Assembly (NCBI GenBank): GCA_964467455.1
Contig: CAYXQJ010000003.1
Location: 135,721-199,720, forward strand
Length of the DNA stretch: 64,000 nucleotides
DNA from: OLB6 sp964467455
Lineage (GTDB): Bacteria > Bacteroidota > Ignavibacteria > Kapaibacteriales > Kapaibacteriaceae
Direction: 5' to 3'
Shown here: one piece after another, positions 21,266 to 28,242 of the stretch
Numbering within the stretch: the stretch's first letter is position 1
Layout: every line of letters starts with the position of its first letter
The notes under the pieces: model-generated
Database searches by the model: none
What the model saw: only the letters and a program-made list of their open reading frames with translations
What the model was told of the DNA's origin: nothing
Position numbers and translations under genes: made by a program

Positions 21266-21715
21266 ATGAAATGTGTTATCCAACGCGTCAGCCGTGCCAG
21301 CGTTACCGTTGATGGTGCCGTTGTCGGCTCGATCGGACATGGACTGCTCGTCTTGGTAGGCATCACGCATGCCGACGGTACCGAGCAGGCCCGCTGGATC
21401 GCCGAAAAGCTCCTTGCCCTGCGCGTGTTTGCCGACGATGAAGGCAAGATGAACCGCAGCGTTGTGGACGTCGGCGGCGGCCTCCTTTTGGTCTCCCAGT
21501 TCACCCTCTACGGCGACCTCAAAAAGGGCACCCGTCCCTCCTTCATCGAAGCCGCCCGACCCGACCACGCCCAACCGCTCTTCGATCATCTCGTAGATCT
21601 TGTTCGTCAAGGGGCGAGTGGTACGTCCACTGCCGTCAGTACGGGCATCTTCGGTGCCATGATGGACGTCGAGCTTGTGAATGATGGGCCGGTGACGATC
21701 ATCCTCGATCGCTAG
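21266..21715 (+). CDS. dtd: D-aminoacyl-tRNA deacylase
   Basis: Dtd hydrolyses D-aminoacyl-tRNAs (and Gly-tRNA-Ala), recycling tRNA. The 149-aa length is standard. Both family motifs are intact: SQFTLY and the C-terminal GAMMDVELVNDGPVT carrying the cross-subunit Gly-cisPro-like element of this family. Single gene, convergent with the E2 gene; a strong hairpin separates them. Confidence 0.97.
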   Translation: MKCVIQRVSRASVTVDGAVVGSIGHGLLVLVGITHADGTEQARWIAEKLLALRVFADDEGKMNRSVVDVGGGLLLVSQFTLYGDLKKGTRPSFIEAARPDHAQPLFDHLVDLVRQGASGTSTAVSTGIFGAMMDVELVNDGPVTIILDR

Positions 21716-21743
21716 GACACAGGTGTGTGTGGCTTAAAAGATG

Positions 21744-21773
21744 AACCCCGAAGACGGGTAGATCTTCGGGGTT
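21744..21773. terminator. Bidirectional hairpin between dtd and E2 gene
   Basis: A perfect 11-bp stem (AACCCCGAAGA / TCTTCGGGGTT) with an 8-nt loop lies between two convergent genes. There is no clear U-tract on either side. Confidence 0.7.
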
Positions 21774-21796
21774 GGTATGAATTCTGAGTCGGACGA

Positions 21797-23617
21797 TTAC
21801 AGCGTGACGGTTGCTTCGCTCATGTTCTCCAGCGAGCGGCACATGGCGGCGAGGGCCTGTGTTGCCAACGCACCGTCGATCACGCGGTGATCGTACGTGA
21901 TGGAGAGGTAGACCATTGAGCGGATGACGATCACATCTTCGCCGTCGAGGGTGCGAACCACCGGGCGTTTTTGGATGGCGCCGATACCGATGATGGCCGT
22001 TTGTGGCTGGTTGATCACCGGCGTTCCGAAGAGCGAGCCAAAGGAGCCAACATTCGTGAGGGTGATGGTGCCGCCAGAGATCTCATCAGGGCTGAGTTTT
22101 TTGCCCTTGGCGCGGTTACCGAGGTCGTTCATCATACGAGCGATGCCGGTGACGTTCATCGTGTCGGCGTTCTTCACGACCGGTACGATAAGGTTACCGT
22201 CCGGCGTAGCGGCAGCCATACCAAGGTTGACACGGCGATGGCGAATGATGTTCTTTCCGTCGACGCTCACGTTGATCAACGGGAAGGCCTTCACACCATC
22301 AACAACGGCAACACCGAAGAACGGCGTGTAGGTGAGCTTGAAGCCTTCACGCTTTTCAAAAGCGCCCTTCATCTTCTCGCGCAATTTCACGATGCCGGTA
22401 ACATCAGCTTCAGCCACGCTAGTAACGTGCGGCGATGTGGTCTTGGAACGCACCATGTGCTCAGCAATAAGCTGACGCACGCGGTCCATCGGAATGATCT
22501 CAGCGTCGTCAGTGAGTGTCGAGCCGGCAACAACCGGACTTTGTGGCATGCTCTGCGGAATGCTCTGCGGAGCACTAACTGTCGCACTAACTGGAACACT
22601 AACTGGAACACTCGCTGGCACACCTCCTGGAACACGCCGCGTCAGATATCCGAGGATATCGTTCTTGGTCACACGTCCTTCGAGTCCGGTGCCTTGGATC
22701 GAATCCAATTCGGCGACGCTGATACCTTCAGCCGTTGCGATGCTGCGCACAAGCGGTGAATAGAAGCGGGAGCCGCTTTGGCGGGGCACATCGACACTTT
22801 GTGCGACCGTGCCGGAGACCGAGACCGTTCCGGCGACCGAGACCGTTCCGGCGACCGTTCCGGAGACCATGCTGGCGACCGAGACCGTTCCGGCGACCGT
22901 TCCGGAGACCGTGCCGGAGACCGTGCCGGCGACGGTGCCGTTACCGTTCGTTGCGGGAGCCGGTGCAGCGGCTGGTGCGGGAGCGACTGCTGCGGCAGCG
23001 CCGGAGGAGAGACGAGCGATGACCTTGCCTACTTCGACGACGTCACCTTCATTGAAAAGACGCTCTACCAACGTGCCGGAAGATGGCGACGGGACTTCCG
23101 TGTCCACTTTATCGGTGGAGATCTCGAGCATCACTTCATCGCGCTCGACCTTGTCACCAACATTCTTGACCCAACGAAGGATCGTGCCTTCTTGGATGGA
23201 CTCGCCCATTTTGGGCATGACCACGTCAACCGTGCCGGAGACCGTGCCGGGGACCGTGCCGGAGACCGTGCCGGAGACCCTGCCGGGGACCGTACCGGCG
23301 ACCGTGCCGGCGACCGGTTCGGCGACTGGAGCAGGTGCCGGAGCAGGAGCTGGGGCAGCGGCGGGGATGCTTGCATTGGCGTCGGTGCTGAGAACGGCGA
23401 TGACCTTGCCGACCTCTACGACGTCGTTCTCGTTGGCGCGGAGCTCGATGATCGTACCCGATGCCGGTGACGGGACTTCCGTATCCACCTTGTCGGTTGA
23501 GATCTCAAGGATCACCTCGTCACGCTCGACCTTGTCGCCAACCTTTTTGACCCAGCGCAGGATCGTGCCTTCTTGAATGGATTCGCCCATTTTGGGCATT
23601 ACAACGTCGACATTCAT
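21797..23617 (-). CDS. 2-oxoacid dehydrogenase E2 (dihydrolipoyllysine acyltransferase), two lipoyl domains
   Basis: The E2 core of a pyruvate/2-oxoacid dehydrogenase complex, 606 aa, cytoplasmic. Two lipoyl domains each contain DKVDTEVPSP with the lipoylated Lys (about residues 1-80 and 130-205). A peripheral-subunit-binding domain follows (RFYSPLVRSIATAEGISVAEL), then the catalytic acyltransferase domain with H577 and D581 in DHRVIDG. Linkers between the domains are built from repeated SGTV/PGTV/AGTV tetrapeptides rather than the usual Ala-Pro linkers. No E1 or E3 gene is adjacent. Substrate class (pyruvate, branched-chain or 2-oxoglutarate) is not clear. Confidence 0.93.
   Translation of the reverse strand: MNVDVVMPKMGESIQEGTILRWVKKVGDKVERDEVILEISTDKVDTEVPSPASGTIIELRANENDVVEVGKVIAVLSTDANASIPAAAPAPAPAPAPVAEPVAGTVAGTVPGRVSGTVSGTVPGTVSGTVDVVMPKMGESIQEGTILRWVKNVGDKVERDEVMLEISTDKVDTEVPSPSSGTLVERLFNEGDVVEVGKVIARLSSGAAAAVAPAPAAAPAPATNGNGTVAGTVSGTVSGTVAGTVSVASMVSGTVAGTVSVAGTVSVSGTVAQSVDVPRQSGSRFYSPLVRSIATAEGISVAELDSIQGTGLEGRVTKNDILGYLTRRVPGGVPASVPVSVPVSATVSAPQSIPQSMPQSPVVAGSTLTDDAEIIPMDRVRQLIAEHMVRSKTTSPHVTSVAEADVTGIVKLREKMKGAFEKREGFKLTYTPFFGVAVVDGVKAFPLINVSVDGKNIIRHRRVNLGMAAATPDGNLIVPVVKNADTMNVTGIARMMNDLGNRAKGKKLSPDEISGGTITLTNVGSFGSLFGTPVINQPQTAIIGIGAIQKRPVVRTLDGEDVIVIRSMVYLSITYDHRVIDGALATQALAAMCRSLENMSEATVTL
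22800..22945 (-). repeat. 12-bp repeats encoding SGTV/AGTV linker of E2
   Basis: Near-identical 12-mers of the form GGAGACCGTGCC and GGCGACCGTTCC (+ strand) tile this stretch. A second array lies at about 23222-23335. They encode the flexible linkers on either side of the second lipoyl domain. Unit length is a multiple of 3, so copy-number changes keep the frame. Confidence 0.85.
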
Positions 23618-23679
23618 GTCGTTGCTCCGCTCGATTGCAATAGTTCGTGGTGTTCGAAAAAGGACCGCAAGTTAACCAA

Positions 23680-24552
23680 TTAGCGGATGAGGTCTTTCAA
23701 CGCTTCGCGCAATGTGGGAAACGCATACTGAAAAGTGGTGCCCTGCATGCGTACGGCTTGCACGTTCTGGCCATGCAGGACCGTGTCACCCATGCGGCCA
23801 TATAACAGACGAACGCCGATCGGAGGGACCCATAAGAACGTTGGCCGATGTGTGGCCGCGCCCAGTTCCTTGATGAATTGCTTCATCGTGGGTGTCTCCG
23901 GAGCGACGAGGTTGTATGGACCGAAGGCATCGGGCGAGGTCACAGCCCAGATGATCCCTTCAACGGCATCTTCACGATGGATCCACGGGAAATGCTGTTT
24001 TCCGGTGCCGATCACGCCCCCTATGAACATCTTCATGATCGGTAGAATTCGGGCAAGGGCACCTTCTTTGGGGTCGAGGACCACGCCAAGACGAAGGATC
24101 ACGACTCTGGTGAACGCTTCGGCGCGACGAGCTTCAGCTTCCCACGAGGCGCACACGTGAGCAAGGAAGGTTTGACCATGACCGTGGAACTCCCCTGCCG
24201 GGACCTTGGTGTCGCCGTAGTAGCCGGTAGCGGACATATTGACCAAGACCGGCTTCTGTGTGCATGCCGCGATAGCATCAACGACCTGACGCGTGGTCTC
24301 TACCCGGCTGGTGAGAATGTCGTGACGTCGTTTTGCCGACCAGCGTCCAGCGCCGGCATTTGCGCCGGCGAGGTTGAGGACAACATCGGCCCCCTCACAC
24401 ATCTCTTGAAGCTGGGTGAAGCGGACACCGGCGGCACCGGCGGCACCTTTTCCAGAGCGCGAGACATTTACGAGTGAGTGTCCGCGTGCCTGCAGGCGAC
24501 GCGCGACCTCGGTACCGAGATAGCCGGAACCACCAACGAGAACGATCCGCAT
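23680..24552 (-). CDS. TIGR01777 family NAD-dependent epimerase/oxidoreductase
   Basis: A 290-aa extended-SDR protein (YfcH/SULA-like). The NAD-binding glycine motif is GGSGYLGTEVARRL, and the conserved C-terminal region contains APETPTMKQFIKELGAATHRPTFLWVP. The family appears in many bacteria without a firmly established substrate. The hairpin at 24596-24629 separates it from rplI. Confidence 0.9.
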   Translation of the reverse strand: MRIVLVGGSGYLGTEVARRLQARGHSLVNVSRSGKGAAGAAGVRFTQLQEMCEGADVVLNLAGANAGAGRWSAKRRHDILTSRVETTRQVVDAIAACTQKPVLVNMSATGYYGDTKVPAGEFHGHGQTFLAHVCASWEAEARRAEAFTRVVILRLGVVLDPKEGALARILPIMKMFIGGVIGTGKQHFPWIHREDAVEGIIWAVTSPDAFGPYNLVAPETPTMKQFIKELGAATHRPTFLWVPPIGVRLLYGRMGDTVLHGQNVQAVRMQGTTFQYAFPTLREALKDLIR

Positions 24553-24595
24553 GTAACGAACACGATAAAGTGAGACAAGGACCTGTGATAACGTA

Positions 24596-24629
24596 AACAG
24601 CGCATGATGCGTTCACATCATGCGCTGTT
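24596..24629. terminator. Strong hairpin after rpsF-rplI
   Basis: A perfect 14-bp stem (AACAGCGCATGATG pairing with CATCATGCGCTGTT) with a 6-nt loop, 25 bp beyond the rplI stop. Likely transcription terminator for the ribosomal operon. Confidence 0.8.
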
Positions 24630-24654
24630 CGTTGAATGCTTGATTACGGCAGGA

Positions 24655-25101
24655 TCACTCCTGAGCGATGACCCACACCTTCAACGGTGCGACGACGTCG
24701 GTGTGGAGCTTGACCTTCACCTCGAAGATGCCCAACGTCTTGATCGCTTCGTCGATCGTAATGTTGCGGCGGTCGATGTTGAAGCCACGGAGTTCCAGCT
24801 CTGCGGCGATCATCTGTGAGGTGACCGAACCGAAGAGGCGGCCTTCTTCACCAACCTGCATCGGGATCGAGATCTGAAGATCACCAAGCTGTCCGGCAAC
24901 GACATCGGCGTGGGCCTTTGCCTTTTCCATCTTGACAGCGTATTGCTTCTTCTCGGTCTCGAGTGCGCGGATAGCGCCATCGGTGGCCACATAGGCCAGC
25001 TGGTTGGGGATCAGGTAATTGCGGGCATAACCCGCCTTGACGTTCACGATCTCACCGATCTCGCCAAGACTTTCTACGTTTTGTCGGAGAATGACCTTCA
25101 T
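24655..25101 (-). CDS. rplI: 50S ribosomal protein L9
   Basis: L9 binds 23S rRNA near the L1 stalk. The 148-aa protein starts MKVILRQNVESLGEIGEIVNVKAGYARNYLIP, the signature of the family, followed by the long helix and the C-terminal domain. It lies 33 bp after rpsF in the same direction. In most bacteria rpsR (S18) lies between the two; it is missing here. Confidence 0.98.
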   Translation of the reverse strand: MKVILRQNVESLGEIGEIVNVKAGYARNYLIPNQLAYVATDGAIRALETEKKQYAVKMEKAKAHADVVAGQLGDLQISIPMQVGEEGRLFGSVTSQMIAAELELRGFNIDRRNITIDEAIKTLGIFEVKVKLHTDVVAPLKVWVIAQE

Positions 25102-25134
25102 GATTCTCGTTCCTTTTCAATAACAGATCGGTGA

Positions 25135-25521
25135 TCAATGGTTGCGTTCGTTGGCAGCTTCTTCCGCCATTTGCGCAGCGCGCTGGGCTTGTGCTTCGGC
25201 GCGGACCTTGCGGAACTCACGCAGCTTCGGATCGAGCTGAAGCGTGAGATGGCGCATGATGCCATCGTCCAACGTGTAGAAACGCTCAAGCTGCGGGACC
25301 ATCTCTGCGGCCGATTCGAAGACCATGTACACGTAGAACCCGTTGTACTTCTTCTTGATCGGATAGGCAAGGCGACGGCGGCCCCACTTGTTGAGTTCGA
25401 TGATGTTACCACCGTGCTCGGTGATGAAGTCATTGACGCGCTGAATGAGGGTCTCGATCTCGGCATCCTCAAGAGCGGCGTTCATGATGTAGGTGGATTC
25501 GTACTGACGACGAATGCTCAT
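25135..25521 (-). CDS. rpsF: 30S ribosomal protein S6
   Basis: S6 pairs with S18 on the 30S platform. 128 aa with the family core: YIMNAALEDAEIETLIQRV near the N-terminus, IELNKWGRRRLAYPIKKKYNGFYVYMVFE and TLDDGIMRHL, then a basic Gln/Ala-rich tail. First gene of a two-gene operon with rplI. An 80-nt leader separates it from a TAnnTTTG element and could hold an autoregulatory site; I see no defined structure. Confidence 0.98.
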   Translation of the reverse strand: MSIRRQYESTYIMNAALEDAEIETLIQRVNDFITEHGGNIIELNKWGRRRLAYPIKKKYNGFYVYMVFESAAEMVPQLERFYTLDDGIMRHLTLQLDPKLREFRKVRAEAQAQRAAQMAEEAANERNH

Positions 25522-25603
25522 AATGGTCTCCTATGGTTGCTTACGCAGCCGTCAACGACCAGGTTAACGGCAGGAATGGATTCCCTGGAATGTCCAGAGC
25601 CGA

Positions 25604-25611
25604 CAAACATA
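25604..25611 (-). promoter_or_regulatory. TATGTTTG -7 element upstream of rpsF
   Basis: The minus strand reads TATGTTTG (TAnnTTTG), about 80 nt before the rpsF ATG. The intergenic region continues with two 7-bp repeat arrays. Confidence 0.45.
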
Positions 25612-25630
25612 CGGGGAAAAGTGACGTGTT

Positions 25631-25775
25631 CCAAGTGCCGGGTGCCAAGACACAGGTGCCAGGTGCCAAGTGCCAAGTGCCAAGTGCCAAGTGCCACGTG
25701 CCAGGTGCCAAGTGCCATGTTTGAGCGTTCCCAGTTCCCAGTTCCCAGTTCCCAGTTCCCAGTTCCCAGTTCCCT
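25631..25775. repeat. Two 7-bp-period tandem arrays between rpsF and the S1 gene
   Basis: The 343-bp intergenic region 25522-25864 contains twelve units of CCAAGTG-like 7-mers (25631-25714) and seven units of GTTCCCA (25727-25775, the last one GTTCCCT). They are contiguous, without spacers. The rest holds the rpsF leader and a TAACTTTA box at 25785-25792 that may serve the S1 gene 73 nt downstream. Confidence 0.9.
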
Positions 25776-25864
25776 AAAACCCCGTAACTTTACTGTCCGC
25801 CCAAAACGGCGTTTTCGATCGCTTCACGGCGAGCATTATCCACCCTAATCATATCGTCCCGTTT

Positions 25865-27439
25865 ATGTCCGACGTCCAGACAAACGACCAGCAAGAGAAC
25901 CTTCAGGAGAACTTGCAGGAGAACTTGCAGGAGAACCTTCAGGAGAACCCTCAGGAGAACTTGCAGGAGAACGCTGCACCTACTGCGGAAGCACCTACTG
26001 CGGAAGCACCTACTGCAACAGAACCTACTGCGGAAGCACTTGCTGCGGAAGCACCTACGGCTTCAGCCCCTACTGCGGAAGCACCTACTGCGGGCTCCGT
26101 GGTCACGATCACACCGGAAGAGTTTGCTGCTGCCCAAGAGGCAGAGAAGGCCCGCCGCGAAGAAGAACGCAAGCGCAAGGAAGAAGAACGCAAGCTGCGT
26201 GATGCTGCCTTTGAGACCTTGGCGAAGTACAAGGAAGAAGGCACGGCGTTCGAGGTTGAGGTCAAAGAACGCGTCAAGGGTGGCCTGCGCGGCGACTTCG
26301 GCTCGCTTCGTGTCTTCCTGCCCGCATCACACTTCGGTATGCGCAAGAATGTCCCTGAAGAAGAATTGAATCAAGCCATCGGCCAGACATATCGCGTGAA
26401 GGTGCACGAGCTGCAGTCGGATGATGCGGGATATAAGTCGGCTGTGGTGACGCGCCGCGACATTTTGCTGGATGAATTCTGGGGCGGACTCGAGAAGGGC
26501 GCGACGTTTGAAGGCGTCGTGACATCGGTCACCACATTCGGTGCCTTTGTGAATATCGGCGGCATCGAAGGCCTTGTCCACGTTTCGCGTCTGTCGCGCT
26601 CGCGCATTGAAGATCCAACCGCTGTCGTCAAGAAGGGCGACAAGATGATGGTGACGGTCGTGGAAGCCGACCGCGAAAAGCGCAAGCTGTCCCTGAGTCA
26701 CAAAGAACACGAAGCTGATCCGTGGGCGAATGTTGAAGCCCAATTCCCGGCCGGCACACGCGTAAAGGGCACGGTCAAGCGCATCACCGACTTCGGCGCC
26801 TACGTTCAAGTGGCTCCGAAGATCGAAGGCCTTCTTCGCATCAGCGAGTTGTCGTGGACAAAGCGCATCAAGCACCCATCCGATATCGTGAGCGTTGATC
26901 AAGAGATCGAAGTCGAGATCCTCTCGGCAAATGCCGCCAAGCACCAACTGGCGCTCGGCTACAAGCAGGTACTGCCGAATCCGTGGCTCACGATCGCCGA
27001 ATCACTGCCGGTAGGAACAGAGACATCCGGGGCTGTCCAGCAGACGACGGCTCAAGGCGCCGTTGTGCGCATCAACGATACCTTCGATGGCTTCATGCCC
27101 CGCAGCAAAATGGTCAACGCCGGACGCGGCAAGAAAGTTGAACTCAACGCCGGCGACGAGATCCCATGCGTTGTTGTAGATCTCAACCCCGCTGCAGCGT
27201 CGTTGATCCTGGCGATGAAGAACGAAGACGGCACGATCGCCGGCGGCGGCGACGCAGACCGTTCCGAAGGCGGTTATCGCGAAGGCGGCTATCGCGAGGG
27301 CGGTCATCGCGAAGGCGGACGCCGGGAACGGGATCGCTCCCATGAAGGGTCGAGCCATCACGAGCACGCGCCGACCGGCGCAGCCGTGACACTGGGCGAC
27401 ATGCTTCGCGATCTCGACAAATCGAAGCTCAACGGTTGA
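25865..27439 (+). CDS. S1 RNA-binding domain protein (ribosomal protein S1-like)
   Basis: A 524-aa protein with about four S1 repeats. Clearest are FEGVVTSVTTFGAFVNIGGIEGLVHVSRLS and VKGTVKRITDFGAYVQVAPKIEGLLRISELS; a degenerate one lies on each side. S1 proteins help 30S subunits engage mRNA, which matters in lineages with few Shine-Dalgarno sites. The N-terminus is unusual: six LQEN-type repeats (12-bp units) and then APTAEAPTA repeats (15-bp units), before a charged coiled coil (about residues 90-125). The C-terminus has GGYREGG repeats and ends in DMLRDLDKSKLNG. Confidence 0.85.
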   Translation: MSDVQTNDQQENLQENLQENLQENLQENPQENLQENAAPTAEAPTAEAPTATEPTAEALAAEAPTASAPTAEAPTAGSVVTITPEEFAAAQEAEKARREEERKRKEEERKLRDAAFETLAKYKEEGTAFEVEVKERVKGGLRGDFGSLRVFLPASHFGMRKNVPEEELNQAIGQTYRVKVHELQSDDAGYKSAVVTRRDILLDEFWGGLEKGATFEGVVTSVTTFGAFVNIGGIEGLVHVSRLSRSRIEDPTAVVKKGDKMMVTVVEADREKRKLSLSHKEHEADPWANVEAQFPAGTRVKGTVKRITDFGAYVQVAPKIEGLLRISELSWTKRIKHPSDIVSVDQEIEVEILSANAAKHQLALGYKQVLPNPWLTIAESLPVGTETSGAVQQTTAQGAVVRINDTFDGFMPRSKMVNAGRGKKVELNAGDEIPCVVVDLNPAAASLILAMKNEDGTIAGGGDADRSEGGYREGGYREGGHREGGRRERDRSHEGSSHHEHAPTGAAVTLGDMLRDLDKSKLNG

Positions 27440-27447
27440 TCCATCCC

Positions 27448-28209
27448 ATGCGTTGGCGGCAAGCCGGTATCCTTGCACTTCTCTTGATCGGGCCGATGGC
27501 AACATCGGCCCGTTCCCAATCGCGTGAAAGCGTGGTGGTGCAGCCACGCGTCCTTTCTCCCAAAGAATACCTGATGACCGACTCGACCAGATCGGGCGGG
27601 CGGTATAACCTTCCGGGTGAAGTAAGTACGTCGTTCACACCGGATCAAGACAGTGCCTACGCACTTGAACTGGCGGCAGCGGCAAGTTCTCACGCGCGAT
27701 TCCTCTATCACACCCATCAGATCTCGGAGCTGCTCCGGATGTCCGAGGCCTTCGTTCGTCCTCCGACCCTGTGGGAGAGCATCAACCGCATGATGGATAT
27801 TCCGGCGGAAATGCTCGCCCCCTCTCCGCAAGAGGTCACACAATACCAGTTGAATATTGCCCGCTCTCAATATGTGCCTGGTGTGCTGATGTTCCCGATG
27901 GGACAAGGCAACCTGCAGGTAGGGCTGAGCGATATCGCCCGCGTGTTCGGGATGACCGAAGATGTGTCGCCGAACATTCGATACGCCGTCGATCAGACGA
28001 TCGAGGTCACGGTGGTGATCTATTCGTCGAGCGCCGTACGGATCGCGACCTTGTACAACGGGATCCAACCGCCCGGAGCATATGAGGTGGTCTGGAACGG
28101 TCTGACCGATAACAACACGCCCGCGCCGAAAGGCGACTATGTGGCCGAAGTGCAGTTGGGCGACCAGCGCGTGTCAAGAAAACGCATCGTTTGGCCGCCG
28201 ACGAAGTAA
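27448..28209 (+). CDS. Secreted protein with FlgD-like Ig domain, unknown function
   Basis: About 253 aa. The signal peptide is MRWRQAGILALLLIGPMATSARSQ. The C-terminal 90 residues resemble a FlgD-type Ig-like fold (RIATLYNGIQPPGAYEVVWNGLTDNNTPAPKGDYVAEVQLG), as used in many FCB secreted proteins. The N-terminal part is unrecognised. The ATG at 27448 starts the signal peptide, 8 bp after the S1 stop. Followed 33 bp later by the subtilase gene. Confidence 0.75.
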   Translation: MRWRQAGILALLLIGPMATSARSQSRESVVVQPRVLSPKEYLMTDSTRSGGRYNLPGEVSTSFTPDQDSAYALELAAAASSHARFLYHTHQISELLRMSEAFVRPPTLWESINRMMDIPAEMLAPSPQEVTQYQLNIARSQYVPGVLMFPMGQGNLQVGLSDIARVFGMTEDVSPNIRYAVDQTIEVTVVIYSSSAVRIATLYNGIQPPGAYEVVWNGLTDNNTPAPKGDYVAEVQLGDQRVSRKRIVWPPTK

Positions 28210-28242
28210 CTTCGTCATGGTTCCGTCGGTCTTGCCCTACGC

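Noticed and set aside
22778..23576. Open frames antisense to the E2 linkers
   Set aside because: They only reflect the 12-bp repeats read on the other strand (GDRAGDRAGD, PETVPATVP) and have no independent support.
25631..25775. CRISPR-like array
   Set aside because: Units are 7 bp and contiguous with no spacers, and no cas gene is nearby.
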